Below are positions 1-5,123 of a DNA stretch of 5,123 nucleotides, piece by piece. Every line of letters starts with the position of its first letter. Position 1 is the first letter of the stretch. The notes beneath the pieces were generated by a model, which saw only the letters and a list, made by a program, of their open reading frames with translations, had not been told where the DNA came from and did not search any database. The stretch comes from JAKEGK01 sp036507695 (GTDB taxonomy: Bacteria > Pseudomonadota > Gammaproteobacteria > SZUA-152). The DNA is taken from NCBI GenBank assembly GCA_036507695.1, contig DATCIR010000047.1:1-5123 (forward strand), given 5' to 3'. The translations under genes were made by a program, and so were the position numbers.

Positions 1-1
1 G

Positions 2-82
2 CGCTTTGACGATCGTGAAGACAAGCGTGCAATCCACTGCGTAGCGTTGCTCACCCAACCGGTGAACCTCGTTCGTGCATGA
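2..82 (+). CDS. Possible 3' end of an unidentified upstream gene
   Basis: A reading frame enters from the left edge and stays open for 26 codons to a TGA at 80-82. The deduced tail begins RFDDREDKRAIHCV and ends QPVNLVRA. I do not recognise the family. The composition (charged start, then a more hydrophobic stretch) is protein-like, and the other two plus frames close at 7-9 and 42-44, but 26 codons is too short to prove coding. If real, the gene converges on cca, leaving a 60-base gap between the two stop codons. Confidence 0.25.
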   Translation, partial: RFDDREDKRAIHCVALLTQPVNLVRA

Positions 83-114
83 AAATAGAATGACATCCTA
101 TGGGTAGCTATTTT
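82..114. terminator. Weak AT-rich inverted repeat between convergent 3' ends
   Basis: AAAATAG at 82-88 is the exact reverse complement of CTATTTT at 108-114, with 19 bases between. On either strand the 3' arm ends in four T residues. It lies just downstream of the cca stop codon and of the possible upstream gene's stop, where a bidirectional terminator would be expected. The 7-bp stem is almost all A/T and the loop is long, so the structure would be weak. Confidence 0.2.
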
Positions 115-142
115 ATAAAGTGGTTAACTGCGGAATCTAGGT

Positions 143-1390
143 TTAATCCGGCTCTTGTTCAGCTTGCGCCGATTCGGGAACGGCTTTCTTGATGGCGCTT
201 ACTTGCAAGCGATACAGTTTTTCCCCGATTTGTTTGCCGCTCAAGCCGGTGCCGGCCAGGCTTTTGACGTCCACCCGGTTTGCCGCGTTAAAAGCGGTTT
301 GCAATAGTTTGGCTTGCGGGTAGGGTTTGTTTTCATAACCCAGGCGGCCGCGGGCGTCGGCTTCGCAGGCAATCAGGAATTGCTGGAAGCGCTCCGGCTT
401 GCGGAAGGCATCGATACTTTTAAACAGTTTCAAAATAGTGGTGGCGCGCAGCTCATTGGCGCGGTGGCAGTGCAGATGATAACGCGCCACATGCGTGGCC
501 AATTCCCGGTAATCGTTGGGAACACGGATGCGGTCACACAGCGCGTTAATCAGCGGCACGCTGTTTTCCTCGTGGTCCACGTGTTTGGGCCACTGCTCTT
601 GCGGCGTGATGCCTTTGCCGAGGTCATGGGTCAAGGCCGCGAAGCGGGTGACCGGATTGTCCGTCAATCTTGCCGCTTGCTCCAGCACCATCATGGTGTG
701 GATGCCGGTGTCGATTTCCGGGTGATGATTTTCCGGTTGCGGCACGCCATACAATTGGTCAATCTCCGGGAAAAGTTTTTGCAGCGCGCCGCAGGCGCGC
801 AGGGTGATAAAGAACTGTTGCGGCGCAGCGCTTGCCAGGGCGGTTTCCAGTTCTTTCCATACGCGCTCGGGAACCAGTGCGTCGACTTCACCGGAGTCAA
901 CCATCGCGCGCATGAGGTCAAGCGTTGCATCCGCGACAATAAAATCCATGGGCGCGAAGCGTGCCGCGAAGCGGGCGACGCGCAAAATCCGCACCGGGTC
1001 TTCACTGAATGCGGCGGAGACATGGCGCAGGACGCGCTGATCCAGATCCAGGATGCCGTTGTAGGGGTCGATGATATGGCCGTTTTCATCTTCGGCCATG
1101 GCGTTGATGGTTAAGTCGCGGCGCAGCAAATCCTCTTCGAGCGTCACATCCTTTGCCGCATGAAACTCGAATCCTGTATAACCGGGCGCGGTCTTGCGTT
1201 CGGTGCGCGCCAGCGCGTATTCCTCGTGGGTTTGCGGATGCAGGAATACCGGGAAATCCCTGCCCACTTGCTTGAAGCCCTCGCGCAACATGTCTTCCGG
1301 GGTCGCGCCGACGACCACCCAATCTTTTTCCTTGGGTGTAATGCCCAGCAACTTGTCCCGCACCGCGCCGCCGACCAGGTAAATTTTCAT
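143..1390 (-). CDS. cca: Multifunctional CCA protein: tRNA nucleotidyltransferase with HD phosphohydrolase domain
   Basis: This enzyme adds or repairs the 3'-terminal CCA of tRNAs from CTP and ATP without a nucleic acid template, in the cytoplasm. The 415-residue length matches the long gammaproteobacterial form (about 412 in E. coli). The N-terminal head has the nucleotidyltransferase signature GGAVRD (residues 7-12) followed by the metal site EKDW (21-24). RRDLTINA (90-97) and the DPVRILRVARFAAR segment (131-144) are the other conserved core motifs, and ERVWKE (175-180) begins the next helical part. The C-terminal HD domain carries HPEIDTGIHT (223-232) and HD at 255-256; in E. coli Cca this domain gives phosphatase and 2',3'-cyclic phosphodiesterase activity. 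The first metal carboxylate is Glu21 where E. coli has Asp, a conservative change I believe occurs in other Cca proteins. The ATG start gives the expected MKIYLVGG terminus, although no strong ribosome binding site precedes it. It is divergent from the downstream lipoprotein gene. Confidence 0.97.
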   Translation of the reverse strand: MKIYLVGGAVRDKLLGITPKEKDWVVVGATPEDMLREGFKQVGRDFPVFLHPQTHEEYALARTERKTAPGYTGFEFHAAKDVTLEEDLLRRDLTINAMAEDENGHIIDPYNGILDLDQRVLRHVSAAFSEDPVRILRVARFAARFAPMDFIVADATLDLMRAMVDSGEVDALVPERVWKELETALASAAPQQFFITLRACGALQKLFPEIDQLYGVPQPENHHPEIDTGIHTMMVLEQAARLTDNPVTRFAALTHDLGKGITPQEQWPKHVDHEENSVPLINALCDRIRVPNDYRELATHVARYHLHCHRANELRATTILKLFKSIDAFRKPERFQQFLIACEADARGRLGYENKPYPQAKLLQTAFNAANRVDVKSLAGTGLSGKQIGEKLYRLQVSAIKKAVPESAQAEQEPD

Positions 1391-1448
1391 ATCGTGTTCA
1401 GAATCCGGGTGATACTATATTTTAAACTTTAATTTTATAGTGCCGTAT

Positions 1449-1478
1449 TTTACGTTATTGCGATTAATTGACTATATT
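1449..1478 (+). promoter_or_regulatory. Candidate sigma70-type promoter for the lipoprotein peptidase gene
   Basis: TATATT at 1473-1478 matches five of six -10 consensus bases. TTTACG at 1449-1454 matches four of six -35 bases, with an 18-base spacer. Transcription would begin near 1485 and leave a leader of about 127 bases before the GTG at 1612. The whole 1391-1500 region is strikingly AT-rich compared with the flanking genes, as expected for a divergent promoter region that must also serve cca on the other strand. I could not pick out a convincing -35/-10 pair for cca. The call rests on consensus matching by eye only. Confidence 0.3.
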
Positions 1479-1599
1479 GATCATGGTTATTTGATGGGCT
1501 TTTTGTATTGAAAGCGGATCACTAAGCGGCAAAATTCGTTTTCCCGCGTGACCGGCGCCATAACATCAATCACTGAAAATTCCACAGGGGCAGGATAGC

Positions 1600-1603
1600 A
1601 GGA
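1600..1603 (+). promoter_or_regulatory. Shine-Dalgarno AGGA that selects the GTG start at 1612
   Basis: AGGA lies eight bases upstream of the GTG at 1612, which is good spacing. The alternative in-frame ATG at 1624 would sit 20 bases away, too far for this site, and has no closer purine-rich element. This favours GTG as the start codon. Confidence 0.55.
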
Positions 1604-1611
1604 TTATTTGC

Positions 1612-2721
1612 GTGTTGTATAGAATGCATTGGACCCATCGCCGCCGCGTTAAACTATTTGTCATTGCGCTGATTGCCCTGCTCGCGGCGTTGACCTTGGG
1701 GTGTTCCAATCTCGGTTTTTATGCGCAATCCGTTGCCGGTGGTTATGAAATCCTGTCCAAACGCCAGGCGGTCACCGAGGTGCTGCAGGATCCATCCGTG
1801 CCGCAGGAGATCAAAGCCAAGCTGCGGATGGTATTGGCAATCCGCGAATTCGCCAGTGCTGAGCTGCAGTTGCCCGACAACGACAGCTACCGCACCTATG
1901 TCGATTTACAGCGGCCATATGCGGTGTGGAATGTGTTCGCGGCGCCGGAATTTTCCACGCAAATGCAGGAATGGTGTTTCCTGTTTGTGGGCTGCGTGCG
2001 CTACCGGGGTTATTTCGACGAGCAGGATGCCGAACAGTATGCCACGAAATTGAAACAGGAAGGCCTGGATGTGCATGTTGCGGGCATCGCGGCGTATTCG
2101 ACCATTGGCTGGTTCGATGATCCCGTCCTGAATACCATCATTACGCGCGATGAAACTCATCTGGCGGGCCTTATTTTTCATGAGCTGTCGCATCAGGAAG
2201 TGTTTATCAAGGGCGATACCGCGTTCAACGAGGGATTTTCGGTGGCGGTGGAACTGGAAGGCATAAAGCGCTGGCTGCAACACAAGGGATCGCCGGAATT
2301 ATTGGCGCAGTACACGCTGCGTAAAGAATGCCACAAACAATTTGTGGATCTGGTCAACCAGACCCGGGACCGGCTGGAGGCGCTTTACCAAACCAATGAA
2401 GAGCCGGAAACCAAACGGCAAAAAAAAGCCGCGCTTATTGACGGCATGCGCCAGGAGTATCAGCAGCTCAAGGCCGGATGGGACGGTTATGCCGGTTATG
2501 ACCGTTGGTTCGCCAGCCCGATCAACAACGCCCAGATCGCGGCGGTAACCACCTATAGCGACTACGTGCCGGCATTCCAGGCATTACTGGCGCAAAAAAA
2601 TTATGACCTGCGGGCGTTCTATGACGCGGTCGCCACGCTGGGTGAAATGGAAAAACAAAAGCGCAGCCTGGCTATCCAGGAACTTATGAAATCAGCGTCT
2701 GCGCCCCTAATAACCAACTAA
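1612..2721 (+). CDS. Putative zinc aminopeptidase lipoprotein (PF10023-type)
   Basis: The 369-residue product begins with a basic n-region (THRRRVK, residues 8-14), a hydrophobic core (15-29) and a Cys at 31 in LTLGC. This suggests a lipoprotein signal peptide cut before Cys31 and an envelope location, although the lipobox is slightly atypical (Thr at -3). HELSH at 190-194 is a metallopeptidase HExxH motif: His190 and His194 would bind zinc, and Glu191 would be the general base. FNEGF follows at 205-209, with Glu207 the likely third zinc ligand. The WCF-x3-GCVRYRGYFD stretch (121-136) and GDTAFNEGFSVAVE (201-214) fit the putative aminopeptidase family as I remember it. The assignment is by homology pattern; the substrate is unknown and experimental support for the whole family is thin. 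The gene is divergent from cca and lies 320 bases upstream of the kinase, so it is probably monocistronic. The GTG start is supported by an AGGA at 1600-1603. Confidence 0.85.
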   Translation: MLYRMHWTHRRRVKLFVIALIALLAALTLGCSNLGFYAQSVAGGYEILSKRQAVTEVLQDPSVPQEIKAKLRMVLAIREFASAELQLPDNDSYRTYVDLQRPYAVWNVFAAPEFSTQMQEWCFLFVGCVRYRGYFDEQDAEQYATKLKQEGLDVHVAGIAAYSTIGWFDDPVLNTIITRDETHLAGLIFHELSHQEVFIKGDTAFNEGFSVAVELEGIKRWLQHKGSPELLAQYTLRKECHKQFVDLVNQTRDRLEALYQTNEEPETKRQKKAALIDGMRQEYQQLKAGWDGYAGYDRWFASPINNAQIAAVTTYSDYVPAFQALLAQKNYDLRAFYDAVATLGEMEKQKRSLAIQELMKSASAPLITN

Positions 2722-2775
2722 TAATCATCAGCTTGTGCTTGCGATGCCCGCAATGCTCGTAATTTAAACAATCGC

Positions 2776-2792
2776 TACAGCGCCACGCTGTA
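2776..2792. other. Perfect 7-bp hairpin 3' of the peptidase gene
   Basis: TACAGCG (2776-2782) and CGCTGTA (2786-2792) are exact reverse complements around a CCA triplet, 54 bases after the peptidase stop codon. The stem is strong enough to fold in RNA, but the following bases (CTAAATAG) are not a T-run, so it is not a classical intrinsic terminator. It may protect a 3' end, act as part of a terminator, or be a protein-binding palindrome. Confidence 0.35.
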
Positions 2793-2894
2793 CTAAATAG
2801 TATTGCCCCCCGATCGATGGTATTTCTCATATAAGCGCCCGTTTCTAAAGGGGGTATCGTTTCCCTCGCGGCAAGCCCGCCCGCTGGCAGCAAT

Positions 2895-2964
2895 AATGCA
2901 ACGGAATTAATGCAACGGTATTAATGCAAGGGTATTAATGCAAGGGTATTAATGCAAGGGTATT
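2895..2964. repeat. Five-copy 14-bp direct tandem repeat
   Basis: Five contiguous units of exactly 14 bp, with no gaps: 2895-2908, 2909-2922, 2923-2936, 2937-2950 and 2951-2964. Units 3-5 are identical (AATGCAAGGGTATT). Unit 2 differs at one base (AATGCAACGGTATT) and unit 1 at two (AATGCAACGGAATT), so divergence grows towards the 5' end, as expected if copies were added by slippage at the 3' side. The array ends 77 bases before the kinase start codon. It could be a variable-number repeat, a set of regulator sites on one DNA region, or a transcribed leader element. Its function is unknown. Confidence 0.97.
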
Positions 2965-2976
2965 GCCGGTACCGGC
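2965..2976. promoter_or_regulatory. 12-bp perfect palindrome abutting the repeat array
   Basis: GCCGGTACCGGC equals its own reverse complement and begins at the base after the fifth 14-bp repeat. A GC-rich symmetric site next to AT-containing direct repeats, 65 bases upstream of a signalling gene, is a reasonable operator candidate for a dimeric regulator. No known operator consensus was recognised, so the regulatory role is inference; the symmetry is directly visible. Confidence 0.35.
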
Positions 2977-3041
2977 GCGATAACAGCTTCCCCGCGCCAG
3001 CATGGCGGTAGATAAATTTTTCGATCTGCACTCATGAAGCA

Positions 3042-3809
3042 ATGGCTTATTTAAAAAAACCGGGTTCCAAAAAAATCATATTTTTCGGCTTTGCCGCGGT
3101 GCTGGCATTGCTGACCGTGCTAACGGTCATATGGTCGCAAAGCATTTCCAGTTACAACCAGCGTTTGCAAACCATCACCGGCCAGTTAATTGAAACGCAG
3201 CACGTGTCCGCCATGCGTGATGCGGCGTATCAACGCGCCATTATCCTGCATCGTATGGCCGCGATGAAAGATCCTTTTGACCGCAATGATGAATACATGA
3301 CCTTCAAGTCGCTGGCGAATAATTTTATCAGCGCGCGCGACAAGTTTCAGGACGCCGGCGATAGGCAAGGCGAACGCATGCGGATCTGGAGCCGCGCCCG
3401 GCCCATGATCAATCTTAACGCGCAACTGCAAAACGACGCCGCGGAACTGATTATGGAAGACCGGATCGATGAAGCGCAGAAGCGTTTGGTGGAGCAGATA
3501 AAACCGGCGCAGGATTCGGTGATGAGCGAGCTTACCAAGTTGTTCGAGGTGGAACGGGTAAACGCGGAACGCCAGCTCGAAAACACCCAACGCGAAAGCC
3601 GCACAATGTACATCGGCGTAACAACTATTTCCGCGGCGGTGCTGATTTTGGGCGCGTTGATTGCGTGGTTCGTGGCGCGGCGTACCAACGCCAGTGAACA
3701 AGACCTGTTGCAACATACCCAAAAGATCCGTGATCTTTACGCCTTGTCGGGCAATGCCGGTTTGTCTTTTGAGGAGCAGATCGAAGCGACCCTCAACCTG
3801 GGTGTTTGA
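3042..3809 (+). CDS. Histidine kinase N-terminal half: membrane sensor and start of GAF domain (frame-truncated)
   Basis: This 255-residue frame encodes the sensory front of a hybrid histidine kinase. A short basic tail (KKPGSKK, residues 5-11) precedes membrane segment 1 (about 12-31). A mostly helical region of roughly 155 residues (32-188), probably periplasmic, resembles four-helix-bundle sensor modules of chemoreceptors and kinases, including the MKDPFDRNDEYMTF stretch (75-88). Membrane segment 2 lies at about 190-211 and ends in an ARR positive anchor. No HAMP domain is evident; a short helical linker (about 215-235) leads to LSFEEQIEATLNLG (241-254), which matches the entry into a GAF domain. 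The frame then meets TGA at 3807-3809, too early for a stable GAF fold, while the rest of the domain continues in the +1 frame. ATG 3042 is the first ATG after an in-frame stop at 3009-3011, but its ribosome binding site is poor (GAAG at 3036-3039, too close). The sensed ligand is unknown. Confidence 0.8.
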   Translation: MAYLKKPGSKKIIFFGFAAVLALLTVLTVIWSQSISSYNQRLQTITGQLIETQHVSAMRDAAYQRAIILHRMAAMKDPFDRNDEYMTFKSLANNFISARDKFQDAGDRQGERMRIWSRARPMINLNAQLQNDAAELIMEDRIDEAQKRLVEQIKPAQDSVMSELTKLFEVERVNAERQLENTQRESRTMYIGVTTISAAVLILGALIAWFVARRTNASEQDLLQHTQKIRDLYALSGNAGLSFEEQIEATLNLGV

Positions 3810-3810
3810 C

Positions 3811-5123
3811 ATGGAGATCGGCAAGGTCTGCAAGATCAATCCCGTGGAAAACACCAATACCTTTATGCATACGGTGTCGCCCAGGGATTTTAATGTGCTT
3901 CCCGGCACCAAGATTGCGCTGGAAAAAACCTTTTGCAGCCTGGTGTATGAATACAATGGCCCTATCGCTCTGGATGATGTTCGGCGTGCAAAATATCAAA
4001 GTTACCCGTGCTACGAGTTTTCCCATCTTGAGTCCTACATTGCGGCGCCGATTCTTATCAATGGCGAAAAATATGGCACGGTGAATTTTTCCAGCCGGCG
4101 CGCCCGCGCGCGTCCATTTACCGAAGCCGACGTGGAATTGATTAAATTGGTGGGCAACTGGGTCAGCGCCGCCCTGGAAAAGGAAAATGTACAAAAAGAA
4201 TTAAAGCAGGCCAAGGACGCGGCGGAAATGGCTAACCGGGCTAAGAGCGGGTTCCTGGCCAACATGAGCCATGAAATTCGCACCCCATTAACCGCGATAC
4301 TGGGTTTTTCGGAAACCTTGCTGGATAAGGAGCAAACCAAAGAAGAAACCGGGCAGGCGATTGAATCCATTATCAAGGCGGGGAATCATTTACAGCAAAT
4401 CATCAACGACGTGCTGGATCTTTCCAAAATCGAAGCGGAACAATTGGAAATTGAAAACATTGAAACCCCGGTGTTCAAGCTTTTGTCCGGCATTGATTCC
4501 CTGGTGGGTGAGCGCGCCCGGGAGAAAGGCCTTACATTTGACATACTCTGCAGGCTTCCGCTGCCCCGCAACATTATTACCGATCCAACGCGGCTGAAAC
4601 AGATTTTAATTAACCTCTGCGACAACGCGCGTAAATTCACCGAGACCGGCGGCATCAGCATCGATGTGGCCTATCTTGAGTATTCCGGGCAAATGTGTTT
4701 TACGGTGACCGACACCGGTATCGGCATGTCGCACCAGGAGATGGGGAATATCTTCAAGGCGTTTACCCAGGCCGATACTTCCACCATTCGCAAATACGGC
4801 GGAACAGGCCTGGGGCTTTGTATTTCACAACAACTGGCGCAAAAGCTGGGCGGCAATATCAGTTGCCAGAGTGAAAAGGGTAAAGGCAGCCAGTTTATTG
4901 TTAGCGTCGCCGCCAACATTAGCGAAAACGCCGAATTCGCCGATGAAATCGGCAAAGCCGACGTGCAGCAACAGGAACACGCCCGCAAAAAAGCCGTGAT
5001 TCCACAACAATTGACCGGCAAGGTGCTGCTGGCCGAAGACAGCGTGGACAACCAGCAACTGATTTCAATGTATGTGCGCAAGGCGGGCGCATCAATCACC
5101 ATTGCCGAAAACGGCAAGGTCGC
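3811..5123 (+). CDS. Hybrid histidine kinase C-terminal part: GAF, HisKA, HATPase_c and truncated receiver domain
   Basis: This frame stays open to the window edge. GAF sequence runs to about 4190 and includes CYEFSHLESYIAAPI (about 4009-4053) and GTVNFSS (4075-4095). A coiled linker leads to the HisKA H-box, MSHEIRTPL, with the phosphorylated His codon at 4270-4272. The HATPase domain has an N-box (DPTRLKQILINL then DNARKFT, 4582-4641), a G1 box DTGIGM (4711-4728), an F-box region from about 4750, and a G2 box GGTGLGL (4798-4818). After a linker, a receiver domain begins at about 5020 with LLAEDSVDNQQL, containing its acidic pair; the phosphoacceptor Asp would lie beyond the window. The catalytic motifs all appear intact, so this part could autophosphorylate if expressed. 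ATG 3811 begins one base after the stop of the N-terminal half and has no clear Shine-Dalgarno, so this is better read as the displaced rest of one gene than as a separate gene. Confidence 0.85.
   Translation, partial: MEIGKVCKINPVENTNTFMHTVSPRDFNVLPGTKIALEKTFCSLVYEYNGPIALDDVRRAKYQSYPCYEFSHLESYIAAPILINGEKYGTVNFSSRRARARPFTEADVELIKLVGNWVSAALEKENVQKELKQAKDAAEMANRAKSGFLANMSHEIRTPLTAILGFSETLLDKEQTKEETGQAIESIIKAGNHLQQIINDVLDLSKIEAEQLEIENIETPVFKLLSGIDSLVGERAREKGLTFDILCRLPLPRNIITDPTRLKQILINLCDNARKFTETGGISIDVAYLEYSGQMCFTVTDTGIGMSHQEMGNIFKAFTQADTSTIRKYGGTGLGLCISQQLAQKLGGNISCQSEKGKGSQFIVSVAANISENAEFADEIGKADVQQQEHARKKAVIPQQLTGKVLLAEDSVDNQQLISMYVRKAGASITIAENGKV

Larger units (their letters stand above)
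2722..3041. other. 320-base gene-free region with hairpin, tandem repeats and palindrome
   Basis: No convincing gene was found here on either strand. From left to right it holds a perfect 7-bp hairpin (2776-2792), a lone -10-like TATAAG at 2830-2835 without a well-spaced -35, a 5 x 14-bp tandem repeat (2895-2964), a 12-bp palindrome touching the last repeat (2965-2976), and about 65 bases of leader before the kinase ATG. The kinase promoter probably lies in this region but cannot be placed with confidence. Confidence 0.7.
3042..5123 (+). pseudogene. Single hybrid sensor kinase gene interrupted by a frame change near 3804
   Basis: The two preceding coding pieces form one protein architecture: TM, helical sensor, TM, GAF, HisKA, HATPase_c, REC. 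The GAF domain is split between frames: LNLG ends in the first frame at 3803, and FDMEIGKV begins in the +1 frame at 3805. As I recall the family, about three residues separate these motifs (LG-x-x-x-F), but only one base remains between GGT and TTT, so an 8-nt deletion would explain both the missing residues and the frame. The remaining 1.3 kb has no stop codon, so the break is recent, is a sequencing or assembly error, or is bypassed. The gene extends beyond the window. Confidence 0.55.

Noticed and set aside
314..1114. Long 266-codon plus-strand frame opposite cca
   Set aside because: It is the antisense shadow of a fully conserved cca coding sequence and has no family resemblance of its own.
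2848..2858. AAGGGGGTATC, nearly the AGGGGGTATC element of the prfB frameshift site
   Set aside because: It lies in non-coding sequence, about 950 bases from the kinase frame break and without the CTTTGAC part, so it cannot act on that break. It is a chance match.
2684..2893. Minus-strand 69-codon frame with a Cys/His cluster (CSDCLNYEHCGHRKH) in the peptidase-kinase gap
   Set aside because: The frame starts at a TTG with no Shine-Dalgarno, overlaps the 3' end of the peptidase gene, and spans the hairpin. The cysteine cluster is suggestive of a zinc site but matches no family I recognise, so chance is the simpler reading.
2895..2976. CRISPR array or plasmid-type replication iterons
   Set aside because: The 14-bp units are contiguous with no spacers, which excludes CRISPR. 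No rep gene, DnaA box cluster or partition gene is present, so a replication origin is not supported.
3186..3956. Long 256-codon minus-strand frame opposite the kinase gene
   Set aside because: It is antisense to the sensor and GAF coding sequence. The plus strand has clear domain homology on both sides of the frame break, and the minus translation shows no recognisable motif.
3042..5123. Interruption of the kinase by an inserted mobile element
   Set aside because: No inserted sequence, target duplication or terminal inverted repeat is present at the break. The change is a small indel of a few bases.

Overview
The window looks like a chromosomal stretch from a proteobacterium, most likely a gammaproteobacterium. 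It has moderate GC, dense coding on both strands, a Cca protein of the three-function, HD-domain type seen in E. coli and relatives, and a lipoprotein of the putative aminopeptidase family common in beta- and gammaproteobacteria. The genus cannot be fixed from sequence alone.

Layout. Positions 1-82 may hold the last 26 codons of an unidentified plus-strand gene. Positions 143-1390 (minus) encode the CCA-adding enzyme Cca. A 221-base AT-rich divergent intergenic region follows, with a plausible plus-strand promoter. Positions 1612-2721 (plus) encode a lipoprotein zinc aminopeptidase that starts at GTG. A 320-base gene-free stretch (2722-3041) follows, carrying a perfect hairpin, five head-to-tail copies of a 14-bp repeat, and a 12-bp perfect palindrome directly abutting the last copy. 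From 3042 to the window end lies a membrane-anchored GAF-type hybrid histidine kinase gene, broken by a frame change at about 3800-3810. Its N-terminal half (helical sensor with two membrane segments) stops at a TGA at 3807-3809. The rest of the GAF domain, the HisKA/HATPase core and the start of a receiver domain continue in the +1 frame and run off the window.

How the genes relate. There is no sign that these genes form one pathway: Cca is tRNA housekeeping, the lipoprotein is an envelope peptidase, and the kinase is a signalling protein with its own upstream region. The points of interest are the kinase frame break, whose stop context (GTT TGA C) resembles the prfB recoding site but is more simply explained by an 8-nt deletion, and the repeat array just upstream. 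Each 14-bp unit of that array, read literally, is a five-codon mini-ORF whose TAA overlaps the next ATG. I found no CRISPR array, transposase, tRNA or rRNA, and no convincing new multi-gene system.
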